Shown in pieces: positions 32,881 through 45,550 of a stretch of DNA of 64,000 nt. The first letter of the stretch is position 1. Each line of letters starts with the position of its first letter. This DNA is from Orobanche coerulescens (taxonomy: Eukaryota; Streptophyta; Magnoliopsida; Lamiales; Orobanchaceae): the NCBI GenBank assembly GCA_033398695.1, contig CM065802.1, positions 202,077,096 to 202,141,095 on the forward strand, given 5' to 3'. The translations under genes and the position numbers were made by a program. Under the pieces are notes generated by a model. That model ran no database searches. It had not been told where the DNA came from and was given only the letters and a program-made list of their open reading frames with translations.

Positions 32881-33408
32881 GTTTGAGCCCAAAAGTGATG
32901 AAAAACGACCAACAAACATGATATACTCGATCGCCGCATATTCCCGACCATTTAAAGGACTGAACAAACTATCACGAACCCTCGTATGGTGACTTCATGC
33001 CAAACATGGTCGGTCCCAACATAATGGTAACATCAAAGGGCCCGGAAAGAGAATAAACGCAATGGAAACCTTGGGATATTACCAAACGGCCCAAAACATA
33101 TGAAACACGCGATACATGATCGAAACAACATACGAAAGCTCACAACATGCATAACATCATGATATGGATCTTTGGCAACCCCGAGACGGTGGTTCCGAAT
33201 GATGATTATGAAAATTGAACTAAATAACGACGAAAAGGCAATAAACACCGAATTGAGTAAAACAAGTCCGAAACAAGCTCGGATGACAAAAAGTCCAGTA
33301 TTAAATATTTTCGAAATATCAATACGGTTATAGGCGAGTTTCTAAAAATAAAAAATACACCAAAAATGAAAATACCGAGAAAAGAAAAAATGCGGATATT
33401 ACATTTTT

Positions 33409-34558
33409 CCCCTGGTTCACTCCCCTCAACCTATACGGTTTCTATGGTTCGTGAACAAGTTAAGTTTATACCATCGATGCAAATCAGTTTCACAATTGAA
33501 TCTTATCCGGTAACCTATCAGGTTTTTAGTGATAAAATTTGCTCCAACCGAAGGCATCCAATGCGCTCCCGGTAATTTATCCATCCTCCCCAAACGACCA
33601 CCCCGATAACTCGGAAGCATTGCACATCCGGTTTGGATTTCAATTTCCTGAAAGCTCGATGGAGGTAAGGAAAAACTTGAAATCTCATAAACTTAATAAT
33701 TTGTCGTGGGAGAATTTTCGCGATTAATGTTACACTTTGCACATTAATTCATTTAAGCGCATTTGTAGCATTCATACAATATGAATAACCATTCACAACC
33801 TAGTTGCTACCAACATGTATTTCATGGACCGTTCCTAGAAACAAAAACTCCTTAATCTAATTACAAGACTCTGTCTTGAATCTTCGTCTTCTCGAAACGG
33901 ATATTCAGCTGGTCTTCGTCATTACATATAAATTTTACATTGAAAAAATTGCATCCTAGATACAAATATTTCTAGTAAAATAAATTGGCTAAGAACGGCC
34001 TTTACAACCCACTCGAAATAAAACGAACGATTCAAAACTAAGTCCATTAACCACATCCCCATTCAAAAGCATTCATCTAATAAATACTAAATAAATGGAT
34101 TGCATGTAGATTACATTGATCTAATCAATATATATAATCAACAATAAATAGAATTGATCCAATCAATTTAACAATAATCGACAATTTAATTTTCGTCTGT
34201 AGTAACCCCTTAAAATATTTTCTTTGAATTTTCCCTCTTCAAAAAATCCAAATTAATGATTTTAACACTGGGAACTTCAATAATCGAAAATATACTCAAA
34301 AACGAGACTCAATGCCTGACAGCACCAGGCACCCTGCGTCGGCAGCCTACAGGAAGCCCGAACGCCTATAAGAAGTACTCGGCTCCAGACAGCAAGTGTC
34401 TGGCCGCTGTCAAGACGCGTTCGGCTCCAGAAAGCAAGGTCTCGGCCACTGTCAGGACGCGCTCGCCCGCATGCCGGCAAGTGCCCGCCACCGTCGGACG
34501 TGCTCGGATCTGCATAAAGAAGTGCCCGGCCACCGCCGAACACACTCGGCCCGCATGA
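33409..34558 (-). other. Element K leader, middle part
   Basis: AT-rich sequence with no coding support continues K's leader from 13523. Its left end follows D's right target-site copy; its right end is a GC-rich tandem repeat that H interrupts. Confidence 0.55.
34320..34553. repeat. 42-bp GC-rich tandem repeat in K leader, left half
   Basis: About five to six degenerate units carry CGGCTCCAGACAGCAAGTG and GGCCACTGTCAGGACGCG. The clearest neighbouring copies start at 34381 and 34423. The array continues at 44579-44735 on the other side of H. Confidence 0.75.
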
Positions 34559-37248
34559 TGTCACACCCCCTAGATTTGATTATCAGATACCGCATATTAA
34601 AAATATCCTTATTATATATTACAGCATAGCGGAAAACTTAAAACCTTTAAGAGGAAACTCCTTTTACACACCAAAAGTTACTTTTACACATCAGCCGACT
34701 ATTATATTACAACCAAAAGAAAATATCGAATGTATTGGTTTATAAGCAAACTTAGACTTAACACACACAGAACACTCCACAGGTCTGATGTTCATATACA
34801 ACGGCTCGTTGGCATAGAGAAGCATCCCGAACATTAACCTATCCATAATACCCCTAATTATTACCTGTATCACAAGAATTCAACTAAATGAGCGAAAGCT
34901 CAATAAGTAGTGACACACAATGCATGAATGCATTTACGAATGAGTTTATGAAATGCAGTTTCATTTTCCTTTAACTTTCGAAAACTCTTTTATAGCGCGC
35001 TGCTATGTACATCTCGAGTTCCTGGCCCGGGCCAAAAGTATGCATGTCCAACCATAGCCAGAACATGCTACCCAATCATAACACATGGGTCAGCCTGGCG
35101 TGTCCCAAACTCCACCAGGATCATGGCTATAAAAGGTGCCCAATCATACACATGAGTCACCACCGTGTGTCCCAGACTCCACCGCAAAATATCACACAAA
35201 GTGTCCAATCATAATACATGGATCACTACTACGTGTCCTAGACTCCATTACAAAACAGCCCCTTACCAGTAGCCCGCAACGCACATAACTAAAAGAGTTT
35301 GTTCTGATCACCTTTAGAACGCTTGTACTATGATCAATGCATGCGACAACAACCTCTAATGCTATGCGATGATCATATGCATGATGATAATACCACATGT
35401 ATAAATGCTCTATGGGACACATTACACAATAAAAATAGAGAAATATGTTATTCACATATACACAAGGTACGAGCAATATCCAAAACAACAATCATTAACA
35501 CATATTTTAGACAAATGCTCTTGTGATACAGTTTTGGAATCAGTTACTACTTACCTTGTTCAGGTGATACCTTTGCTATTATACCAATAAGAGGTGGTTG
35601 TGATGATATGTCTTCAGAGCCTGTTTCAAGGAGTTCCGTTAAAGAATCTATATGGTATACACAAGGTTTAACTCACTGCGTATCCGAAGGGTTTTATCGA
35701 TTTCACATAATTGGTATTCTACAAATTTTATGTGCACATTTCGTTATATACGAGCATAATAATCTATCATTTTTGCACTCCTAATTTATTATGAAGCCTA
35801 TTATTTTCTGTTCATAGTGTTAGATCAACTCTTATAGGCCACATCTCTAGGATTCTATAACAATACCATGGTTTAGGAGAAATTATCAAGATCTTGAAAT
35901 AACTGAATTTGTCCCGCGTATATCCACTTGATTATAAGTCGGATTTGCATAAATTTTTTATATATAATACCTAATATACTTAAGAACATGTATATAGCAA
36001 CCTATGCCCATGAAGCACACGAATTCAATACTATCCACCCATATTTTCAAAAGGTGACAGAATTGATTCTTTTGTTGTCTTAGTGAGTTTTAAGCCCTAT
36101 AAATCCACATTAAACACAAGTTTAGGCCATGTATGAGTTCTTACCCTCATTAGAACGTATATAAGCACCTAAAACAGCTCTCACAACTTCATATCACACA
36201 AGAACTATAGCAAGAACAAGAGTAAAACAAAGATAACTCACCTTGATTGTCAACTGAATTGAGGTGTCGATGTTTTTATGATTTCTCCTCGATTTTTTGA
36301 TGAATTTTCGAAGTGTGGAGCTTATTATCGAGTTCATAGTGTCTAGAAGAGTTTAGAGTCCGTTTCCTCCCTTATATAAGTGGAAGAGTGGGTTTATAAG
36401 TGTGAAAGTACTAAAATACCCCTCAATGGCCTCCAGAAGTCACATTTAGAAGAATGGACCAGTTGAACTTGTTATAATCCGGTTCATGTATGTTTTAGAC
36501 TGGTTCTTAGTAGGGATTGATCATGTTTATAGTATGGATGTATGGTCCAAGGTTTATGATAAACTTTAATATATATTTTTATTGTTTAAACTCAACTACT
36601 TTTGCGAATACATTCGAAAGTGGTAGAAAATGAGTTTGTTGTTATCTTTATGAAATTTTATATAATTAACCCTAGAAATAAGAGTCCGAGTACTCACTTA
36701 GAAATATGACATTATTGGACAATGAACTATAGAACAAATTCAATTCTACCTGACCGCATTTGGGACGAATAAGGTACTTACAAATTGAATGACTTAACAA
36801 AGGTTATCACTAAGACCCTGAATTTCATTATTGATGGTACTCACAAGTATCAAGATGCTTGACATGTGTTATCGGAATAATAAAGGGTTATTTACTTGAA
36901 TCATCAATCCAAATTAACGCAGCATACCCGCCGACTAAAATCCCGAGACCAACCGATAGACACGTCACTGATATTATTTACTACTTATAGGCTTATCGAT
37001 TGAACTTGGGGTTATGTTTAATGCTTAGCCATTTCAATGCCATTAAATTAACTATCAAATAAGGTGAATCATGAAATGTCAAAATAATACTTAATAACAA
37101 GGACTGCATGAATCATATTATTCAAATAATAGGAGTTTCATGTCACCCTGTTACATTTTTATACGATTAAGTATGAAGTCTTGCATGTTTTAAGATTAAT
37201 ATGCTATTATTGACTAGACCTTGTGTGTGAGAGTCCTTTGGCATCACA
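34559..37248 (-). repeat. Element H 3' LTR (2690 bp)
   Basis: In sense it starts TGTGATGCC at 37248. It contains a palindromic TATA box CTTATATAAG (36371-36380), a consensus donor CAAG|GTGAGT (36241/36242) and a GAGC-TTTC-GCTC stem-loop (34890-34901). Three degenerate 55-60-bp repeats with CCAATCATA.CACATG and GTGTCCCAGACTCCACC lie at about 35070-35250. Confidence 0.93.
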
Positions 37249-37283
37249 ATCTTCCCTACTTATAAAAATTTCGTCCTCGAAAT
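37249..37283 (-). other. Element H polypurine tract and 3' noncoding end
   Basis: In sense TTTCGAGGACGAAATTTT leads into AAGTAGGGAAGAT, which abuts the LTR start TGTGATGCC. Confidence 0.8.
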
Positions 37284-38903
37284 TTACTTACCGAATAGAG
37301 CCGGATATTTATGCTTCATTTCATCTTCTTTTTCCCACGTGGCTTCTTCAACTGAGTGATTATTCCACAGCACCTTAACAAACAACATCTTTTTGTTCCT
37401 CAATTTTGTTTGCTTACAATCCAAGATCTTAACCGGTGTCTCTTCATAATTCAAGTCCTCACTTAACGGTAATTGCTCATAGCTCAATATATGTGATGGA
37501 TCCGAGACGGACCTCTTCAATATTGAAACGTGAAAGACGTCGTGAACATTTGTTAGTGATGGCGGAAGTGCTAACCTGTATGCCACTTCTCCAATTCTTT
37601 CCAGTACCTCAAATGGGCCTATATATCTTGGATTTAATTTCCCTTTCTTTCTGAATCTCATAATGCCCTTCATTGGTGCCACCTTGAGAAATACTTTGTC
37701 TCCGACATCAAACTCAAGCATTCGTCGCCGGTTGTCCACGTAGTTCTTCTGCCGACTCTGAGCTGTAAGCATTCTTTTTCTAATTTTCTCAATGGCTTCT
37801 TTGGTTTTCTGCACCAATTATGGTGCAAGAAACTTCCTCTCACCCAGCTCATCCCAATGAATCGGTGATCTGCACTTTCTGCCATAAAGAGCTTCGTAAG
37901 GCGCCATGCCAATAGTAGAGTGGAAGTTGTTATTATACGCAAACTCTATCAAAGGCAGGTAGGTATTCCACGACCCTTCAAAATCCAATACACACGCCCT
38001 TAAAATATCCTCCAAAGTCTGGATAGTTCTCTCCGACTGACCATCAGTTTGTGGGTGAAACGCTGTACTGAACGCCAACTTTGTTCCTAGAGCTTTATGT
38101 AAGCTCTTCCAGAATGGTGAAGTAAAATGGGGATCTCTGTCTGATACAATTGATAAAGACATGCCATGCAATCTTACAATTTCTCTAACGTATATATCCG
38201 CTAACTTATCCATGGAATACGTAGTATGTACCGGAAGAAAGTTAGTTGATTTTGTAAGGCGATCAACTATAACCCATATGGCATCATGATCTTCTCTAGT
38301 TCTTGGAAGTCCAACTACGAAGTCCATAGTGATGTCTTCCCATTTCCATTTAGGGACATCCAGTGATTGTAAAGTCCCTGCGGGTCTTTGATGTCCTGCC
38401 TTTACTTGTTGATAAGTTAGGCACTCAGCCACAAATTTAACCACATCATTCTTCATCCCAGGCCACCAATAGTGCATCTTTAGGTCCTTGTACATCTTGG
38501 TGGTTCCAGGATGTACTGTATATGGAGCGTTGTGAGCTTCTAAGAGTATCTCCTTCTTCAAACTACTATTATCCGGTACACATAGCCACCCCTTGAAGTT
38601 GATAGCTCCATCTGGTGTAATTCCGAAATCCTTAGATTTGCCTGTCTCAACTTCTTCCTTCAAATGAGACAGATTGGGATCCGTAAGTTGATCCCGTTTA
38701 ATAGTATCAAGTACGGTAGGTTGCAGCGTCATTGAAAACAGTTTTATGACATGCCCTTCTTGCACAATCTGCAATCCCCACTTTTCCAACCCTCGTAATA
38801 ATGGTTTCTGGGTCCCTATTATTGCCGATATGCTAGCATTAGACTTTCTACTTAAAGCATCTGCAACAACATTTGCCTTACCTGGATGACGTTTATTGTG
38901 CAA
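37284..38903 (-). pseudogene. Element H integrase with chromodomain (one in-frame stop)
   Basis: A single frame of about 540 codons runs from 38903 to 37284, broken only by a TAA at 37818-37820. It holds the RNase H/integrase linker, the zinc-binding H-H-C-C region (HPGTTKMYKDLKMHYWWPGM and CLTYQQVKAGH, one Cys changed to Tyr) and the rve core. In the core, WVIVDRLTKSTNFLPVH carries the first Asp, SIVSDRDPHFTSPFWKSLH the second, and HPQTDGQSERTIQTLEDIL the Glu. The C-terminus has a YIGPFEVLERIGEVAYRLAL segment and a chromodomain, FVKVLWNNHSVEEATWEKED. Apart from the stop and the Tyr it looks intact. Confidence 0.92.
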
Positions 38904-39858
38904 TCATAATCATTAACCAATTCCAGCCATCGCCTTTGCCGCATATTGAGTTCCTTCTGTGTGAAATAATACTTTAAGCTATTATGATCCGTGTAAATTT
39001 CACATCTTTCTCCATAGAGGTAATGTCGCCATATTTTCAAGGCAAATACTACGGCTGCCAATTCAAGATCATGAGTTGGATAGTTTTTCTCATAATCCTT
39101 CAGTTGTCGTGAAGCATAAGCAATTACTCTTCCATGTTGCATAAGCACAGCTCCCAATCCTGACTTTGACACATCACTATATATAACAAATCTTCTCGTA
39201 GTTGTTGGAATCGAAAGGATCGGTGCAGATGTTAACCTCTGTTTCAGTTCTTCGAAGCTCTTTTCACACGCATCACACCACTGAAACTTTATGTTCTTTC
39301 TCGTCAGTTGAGTAAGCGGTGAGGCTATCTTGGAGAATCCTTCAACGAATCGTCTATAATAACCTGCTAACCCCAAAAAACTGCATATCTCATGAACATT
39401 ATTTGGTCTGGGCCACTTACACACGGCCTCCACTTTCCCTGGGTCAACTGAAATCCCTTCCTTCGACACTACATGCCCAAGGAATGCCACTTGTTCCCTC
39501 CATAAGTCGAATTTCTTAAACTTAGCATATAGTTGTTTATCCTTTAGGATACCCAACACTGTTCTCAAATGTTCCTTGTGTGATCCAATGATCGAGAGTA
39601 GATAAGGATGTCATCAATAAAGACAATGAAAAACTTATCAAAGTACTCTCTAAAGACTCGATTCATTAAATCCATGAAAGCAGCATGGGCATTAGTTAAA
39701 CCAAAAGGCATCACGAGAAATTCATAGTGTCCATACCTAGTTCGAAATGCCGTCTTTGGTATATCATCTTCTTTGATCTTCAATTGATGGTAACCCGACC
39801 TAAAATGGATCTTTGAAAATATTACAGCTCCCCGAAGCTGGTCAAAATAAATCATCAA
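38852..39858 (-). pseudogene. Element H reverse transcriptase palm and RNase H (two frames)
   Basis: The block 39565-39858 gives the RT palm: [40 protein letters not shown] and [14 protein letters not shown] with both catalytic aspartates. A frame change near 39570 leads to 38852-39568 with [19 protein letters not shown], the connection, and RNase H motifs [18 protein letters not shown] and [19 protein letters not shown] second frame change near 38880 joins the integrase frame. Asp-Val-Ser replaces the more usual Asp-Ala-Ser in RNase H. Confidence 0.9.
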
Positions 39859-40819
39859 TTCTTGGTAAGGGATATTTGTTCTTGATGGTCACCCTATTCA
39901 ATTCTTTAGAATCGATACAAAGTCTCATGGTACCATCCTTCTTCTTGACGAAGAGTACTGGGTCTCCCCATGGTGAAAAACTGGGTCGTATGAATCCTTT
40001 ATCAAGCAGTTCCTGCAACTGAATTTTTAATTCTTTCAATTCTGTAGGAGCCATTCTGTACGGTGTTTTCGATATTGGGTCTACTCCTGGAATCAACTCA
40101 ATGTTGAATTCAACTTCTCTGTATGGAGGTAGCCCTGGTAAATCCTCTGGGAATACTTCTAGAAATTCCTGTACCATAGGTACATGTTCGGGTTTGTAGA
40201 TCTGCTCCTTCTGTGTGTTCACCACACTGGCTAAATAACCGACACATCCATTTCTGAGTAATTTTCGTGCCATCATTGCTGAAATTATTCTCATTCTCAA
40301 TTTGTTGCTACTCCCAACAAACACAAACTTCTCTTCATCTGGTGGTTGGAATGTAACAATCTTCTTTTTACAATCCATGGTAGCATGATGCTTGGATAAC
40401 CAATACATCCCTAGGATTACTTCATAATCCGACATGTTGAGCACAATGAGATCAGCATCCAGTTCCCGGTTATTGATTACTACACTATAGGATCGGAGAA
40501 CTTTGTCTGAGGTCAAGAGTTCTCCTGAAGGGGTAGACACATTAAACTGCCCACCAAACTCTTCCAGTGGTTTGCCTAACCTTCTCACATACTTGGTCGA
40601 TGCAAATGAATGTGTTGCCCCTGGATCTAACAATGCATATGCAGGAATAGCACAAATTAGTATGTTTCTTGAGAGGACTGCAGGGTTGGCATCAGCCTCT
40701 GCCTGCGTGATTGCAAATACTCTTCCTTGTACTTTCTTCTTCTCGGAGTCATTAGAGGTACACTCATTCGCAAAATGACCCATCTTTCCACATTTATAGT
40801 AGGCTCCGGGTCCTTCCAT
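39842..40819 (-). pseudogene. Element H zinc knuckle, protease and RT N-terminus
   Basis: The 325-codon frame begins with a damaged knuckle, [14 protein letters not shown], where the first Cys is Tyr. The protease follows: [17 protein letters not shown], with D-P-G-A-T in place of D-S-G-A-T, and [17 protein letters not shown]. Then come the linker [19 protein letters not shown] and the RT entry [20 protein letters not shown]. The frame shifts near 39850. Confidence 0.9.
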
Positions 40820-41724
40820 GCAGACGCCAAAGTGATATCATCCATATTTTGCATAGTTTGGCTTTTGTTTACCTCCAGTGGATGGTTGTCCTCCGTTGTT
40901 ATCCTTACACCGTTTCTGGACATTACCTTTGTAGAACTGGCCTTGCCTCTTGTTACCCTTGTTTGAGTGCTACCACTTGCCTTGGCCAAGCTGATAATTC
41001 GGCTGGTTCTACTTTTCTTTAGCCTCTTTTCGATCCTCCATGATCTTTCTTTGAGCCATTTCTGCATTTAGAGCTCGCTGAACCACTGCCACATATTTTG
41101 AGCCTCTAGTTTCCCCGACTTTCACATCTCTATATATCTCTGGTTTCAGACCTCCGATGAATTTCTTGACCTTTAACTCATCCGTGCTTACCATGTGTGG
41201 CGCATACCTTGATAGCTCCTCAAATTTTCGGACATATTCATCAACTCACATGTCACCTTGGTTCAAGTTTAAAAATTCCTTCCGTTTTGCAGCTCGTGCA
41301 ACTTTCGTAAGGTATTTCGCCTCGAAAAGCTCTTTAAATTCCTCCCATGTCAGTCTAGGAACATCATATATACCATACCCATCATGGTGTCCCACCATTA
41401 ACTAGCATCATCACGGAGGTAAAACACCGCACATGAAACCTTGGCCTCATAAGGGATTCTGCTGTAGCTGAACATCCTTTCCATAGTTCACAGCCAATTC
41501 TCAGAGACGCTCGTATCGAGCCCACCTTCAAATGTGGGAGGTTTTAGTTTCTGGAACCTCTCACTAACCAGATCAATGGCATCATTTCGAGGAGGTGGAT
41601 AACGACGAGCCTAGGCTTCATGTCTAACATCCCGTTCTATAAGCCTTTCCATAAGATCCGTCAGTCGGTCGATACGGTTATCCCTCTCTCATTCGGCACT
41701 ACCTTGTGTTCTATTCTCTTCCAT
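40657..41724 (-). pseudogene. Element H gag (Retrotrans_gag) with several stops
   Basis: The likely start is the ATG at 41724 (MEENRTQGSAE). The Retrotrans_gag core can be followed through AKVSCAVFYLRDDAS, RLTWEEFKELFEAKYLTKV and DEYVRKFEELSRYAPHM, with five or more stops. The segment 41009-41194 has KKFIGGLKPEIYRDVKV. The C-terminal basic linker up to the knuckle (40657-41067) is in a different frame. Confidence 0.85.
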
Positions 41725-41910
41725 AATCATTTAATAGCCTTCACTTCTCACGTAAGGACCTTTTATTAGCCAATATTAACATAAACACGCAAATAGCAAG
41801 TAAAAAAAATAAATGAAACCATTAACTGATGGGTTGCTCCTCTCTGCAAGCGATTGTTGTATATGAACGGTCTTCAGAAACGCTTTAAACCTTTGCTCTG
41901 ATACCAAATC
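41725..41910 (-). other. Element H leader and iMet primer binding site
   Basis: TGGTATCAGAGC (sense) lies at 41895-41906, 4 bases from the LTR end at 41911. The leader to the gag ATG is short. No good splice acceptor is seen, unlike in C, D and F. Confidence 0.85.
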
Positions 41911-44578
41911 TGTCACACCCCCTAGATTTAAATATCAGATACTGAATATTAAAAATATCCTTATTATATATTGCAGCACAGCGGAAAACTTAAAACCTTT
42001 AAGAGGAAACTCCTTTTACACACCAAAAGTTACATTTACATATCAGCCGAATATTATATTACAACTAAAAGAAAATATCGGCTGTATAGGTTTATAAGCA
42101 AACTTAGACTTAACACACAGAGAACACTCCACATGTCTGATGTTCATATACAACGGCTCGTTGGCGTAGAGAAGCGTCCCGAACATCAACCTATGCCTGA
42201 TACCCCGAATTATTACCTGTATCACAAGAATTCAACTAAATGAGTGAAAGCTCAGTAAGTAGTGACACATAATGCATGAATGCATCTATGAATGAGTTTA
42301 TGAAATGTAGTTTCATTTTCCTTTAACTTTCGAAAACTTTATAGCGCGCTGCTATGTACATCTCGAGTTCCTGGCCCGGGCCAAAAGTGTGCATGTCCAA
42401 CCATAGCCAGAACAATCTGCTCAATCATAACACATGGGTCAGCCTGGCGTGTCCCAGACTCCACCAGGATCATGGCTATAAAGGTGCCCAATCATACACA
42501 TGAGTCACCACGGTGTGTCCCAGACTCCACCGCGAAATATCACACAAAGTGTCCAATCATAACACATGGATCACTACGACGTGTCCTAGACTCCACCACA
42601 AAACAGCCCCTTACCAGTAGCCCGCGATGCACATAACCAAAACAGTTTGTTCTGATCACCTTTAGAACGCCTGTACTATGATCAATGCATGCGACAACAA
42701 CCTCTAATGCTATACGATGATCATATGCATCATGATAATACCATATGTATAAATACTCTATGGGACACATCACACAATAAAAATATAACAATATATTATC
42801 CACATATACACAAGGTACGAGCAGTATCCAAAACAACAATCATTAACACATATTTTAGACAAATGCTCTTGTGATACAGTTTCGAAATCAATTACTACTT
42901 ACCTTGTTCAGGTGATACCTTTGATTTTATACCAATAATATGTGGTTGTGATGATATGTATTTAGATCCTGTTTTAAGGAGTGCCGTTAAAGAATCTATA
43001 TGGTATATACAAGGTTCAACTCACTGCGTATCCGAAGGGTTTTACCGATTTCACATATTCTACAAATTTTATGTGCGCATTTCGTTATATACGAGCATAA
43101 TACTCTATCATTTTTGTACTCCTAATTCATTATGAAGCCTATTATTTTCTGTTCATAGTGTTAGATCAACTCTTATAGGCCACAACTCTAGGATTCTATA
43201 ACAATACAATTGTTTAGGAGAAATTATCAAGATCTTGAAATAACTGAATTTGTCCCGCGTATATCCACTTGATTATAAGTCAGATTTGCATAAATTTTTT
43301 ATATAGCATACCTAATATACTTAAGAACATGTATGTAGCAACCTCTGCCCCTGAAGCACACGAATTCAATACTATCCACCCATATTTTCAAAAGGTGACA
43401 GAATTGATTCTTTTGTTGTCTTAGTGAGTTTTAAGCCCTATAAATCCACATTAAACATAAGTTTAGGCCATGTATGAGTTCTTAACCTCATTAGAACGTA
43501 TATAAGCACCTAAACCAGCTCTCACAACTCCATATCACACAAGAACTATAGCAAGAACAAGAGTAAAACAAAGATAACTCACCTTGATTGTCAACTTAAT
43601 TGAGGTGTCGCTGTTTTTATGATTTCTCCTCGATTTTTTGATGAATTTTCGAAGTGTGGAGCTTATGGATCGAGCTAAGAGTGTCTAGAAGATCTTAAAG
43701 TTCGTTTCCTTCCTTATCTAAGTGGAAGAGTCGGTTTATAAGTGTGAAAGTACTAAAATACCCCTCAGAAGTCACGTTTAGAAGAATGGACCGGTTGAAG
43801 TTGATATAATCTGGTTCTTGGATGTTTTAGACCGGTTCTAAGTAGTAATTGATCATGTTTAGAGTATGGATGTATGGTCAAAGGTTTTTGATAAAGTTTA
43901 ATATATATTTTTTATTGTTTAAACTCAACTACTTTTGCGAATACATTCGAAAGTGGTAGAAAATGAGTTTGTTGTTATCTTTATGAAATTTTATATAATT
44001 AACCCTAGAAATAAGAGTCCGAGTACTCACTTAAAAATAGTACATTATTGAACAATGAACTAAAGGACAAATTCTATTCTACTCGACCGCATTTGGGACG
44101 AATAAGATACTTACAAATCGAATGACTTAACAAAGGTTATCACTGAGAGCCTGAATTTCATCATTGATGGTATGCACAAGTATCAAGATGCTTGACACGT
44201 GTTATCGGAATAATAAAGGGTTATTTACTTGAATCATCAATCCAAATTGACTCAGCATACCCGCCGACTAAAATCCCGAGACTAACCGATAGACACGTCA
44301 CTGATATTACTTACTGCTTATACGCTTACCGCTAACTTGGGGTTATGTTTAATGCTAGCCACTTCAATGCCATTAAATTAACTATCAAATAAGGCGAATC
44401 ATGAAATGTCAAAATAATACTTAATAACAAGGACTGCATGAATCATATTATTCAAATAATAGCAGTTTCATGTCACCCTATCACATTTTTATACGATTAA
44501 GTATGAAGTCTTGCATGTTTTAAGATTAATATGCTATTATTGACTAGACCTTGTGTGTGAGAGTCCTTGGGCATCACA
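41911..44578 (-). repeat. Element H 5' LTR (2668 bp)
   Basis: It is highly similar to 34559-37248, with scattered substitutions and small indels. The donor CAAG|GTGAGT is kept (43582/43583), but the TATA palindrome has changed (CCTTATCTAAG). Confidence 0.93.
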
Positions 44579-44984
44579 TAGCAAGTGCCCGGCCATTGTC
44601 AGGACGCACTCGGCTCCAGACAGCAAGTGCTCGGCCACTATCAGGATGCGCTCGGCTCCAGATAGAAAGTGTGTGGCCACTGTCAGGATGCGCTCGCTTC
44701 TAGACAGCAAGTGCCCGGCCACTGTCAGGCAGCTGTATGATATATCGTCCAACGACTGCATACAATTCGTTTTTGGGCAGATTTCTAAAATCCTGTTATT
44801 CCTGATCTATATATTATTAATATAAATCATATTTCCAAGAAAAACCTGATTCATACCATAACATAAAATCACGAAAAAATGATACTACGACTAACAATAA
44901 AATATCTACTATTATCAAAGTGATTCTAAATCACAAAACAAGCATTACAAATGCTAAATATCGTATATACGATTGCAAGACCTC
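44579..44984 (-). other. Element K leader, part next to the PBS
   Basis: About four more units of the 42-bp GC-rich tandem repeat lie at 44579-44735, with CGGCTCCAGA copies at 44611 and 44653. About 250 bp of AT-rich noncoding sequence follow, up to the PBS. Confidence 0.65.
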
Positions 44985-44996
44985 GCTCCGATACCA
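44985..44996 (-). other. Element K primer binding site
   Basis: In sense TGGTATCGGAGC, one base from the usual iMet PBS, lies one base from the LTR end at 44998. Confidence 0.75.
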
Positions 44997-44997
44997 C

Positions 44998-45262
44998 TGT
45001 TGGGATTCGGTGCCTAAAATGAAGGCCCAACGGAAGCGGTAAAATGAAAATTAATTCGATCTGAATCCCTATGATGATCGATCAAGCTACGTATATACGA
45101 ATATTAAAAAAACAAAGGAAGATTCGAAATCCCCTTGTAGTCCGTTGATTATATGGTGTTCTTCTCTTAAGCGATTCCCCAAGCTTTCGGTTAACTTCCC
45201 CGCGAATCCGATTCGTCAAGCTTTTGAAATCCCGAGCACCGAAACATAATGCCTCTACTTGC
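44998..45262 (-). repeat. Element K 5' LTR, 265 bp kept before insertion I
   Basis: The plus strand begins TGTTGGGATTCGGTGCC next to the PBS. The LTR is interrupted at 45263 by LTR I; the rest would lie beyond E, outside the window. Confidence 0.7.
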
Positions 45263-45550
45263 TGTAATATCCAGAATTTCAACTACTATTGTTTAATGTT
45301 ATTTTATCCAAGTAATGTTGTACAGCGTGGAATCTGTACAGTATGGATAAAATAATTGAAAGACTGAGACATCTGTATTGGTATAATTACCACACTTGAT
45401 TGACAGTTGTATTTGAAGATATTGTCTGTCGTGCATATCGTATGAGAATATTGTTGGAAGGAGTATATGTATTCAGTATGCCGTATGTTCGTATTATGTA
45501 TGTCGAGACGTTGGACAATAATAGCTGAAAATGACTAAGTACAGCCATGA

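Larger units (their letters stand above)
13524..33403 (-). mobile_element. Element D: decayed chromovirus (Ty3/gypsy) with TSD TTTTT
   Basis: LTRs at 13524-15610 and 28863-33403 flank a minus-strand gag, protease, RT, RNase H, integrase and chromodomain order. TTTTT lies at 13519-13523 and again at 33404-33408. Two later insertions lie inside: G (20438-28820) in the leader just upstream of gag, and solo LTR S (29464-31905) in the 5' LTR. Removing S leaves a 5' LTR of about 2094 bp against 2087 bp for the 3' LTR. All coding parts carry stops and frame changes. Confidence 0.9.
28863..33403 (-). repeat. Element D 5' LTR, interrupted by solo LTR S
   Basis: It matches 13524-15610 on both sides of the insertion and ends GGATATTACA, followed by TTTTT (33404-33408). 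The donor CAAG|GTAATC lies at 32457/32458 and the stem-loop pair at 29274-29315. Confidence 0.92.
34559..44578 (-). mobile_element. Element H: chromovirus (Ty3/gypsy), moderately decayed
   Basis: LTRs 34559-37248 and 41911-44578 (TGTCACACCCCC to GCATCACA) flank gag, protease, RT, RNase H, integrase and chromodomain on the minus strand. The PBS (iMet) and PPT are clear. Each coding block is long but they lie in different frames. The LTRs lack the palindrome arrays seen in the other elements. The 5-bp flanks CATGA and TAGCA do not match, so no TSD is visible. Confidence 0.92.
10975..45262 (-). mobile_element. Element K: decayed Ty1/copia element, split by five insertions
   Basis: The pieces, in minus-sense order, are the LTR start (44998-45262), PBS (44985-44996), a long leader (44579-44984, 33409-34558, 13251-13523), gag, protease and integrase (10975-13250). 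The integrase-before-RT order defines copia; RT is not in the window because C is inserted at 10974/10975. The joins are supported by D's TSD (TTTTT at 13519-13523 and 33404-33408) and by the same 42-bp tandem repeat on both sides of H. K is the oldest layer. Confidence 0.75.

Noticed and set aside
34277..34564. Repeat-protein gene in the 42-bp array
   Set aside because: Both strands and several frames are open through the repeat and the two halves do not give the same peptide repeat; coding is not supported, though it is listed for checking.
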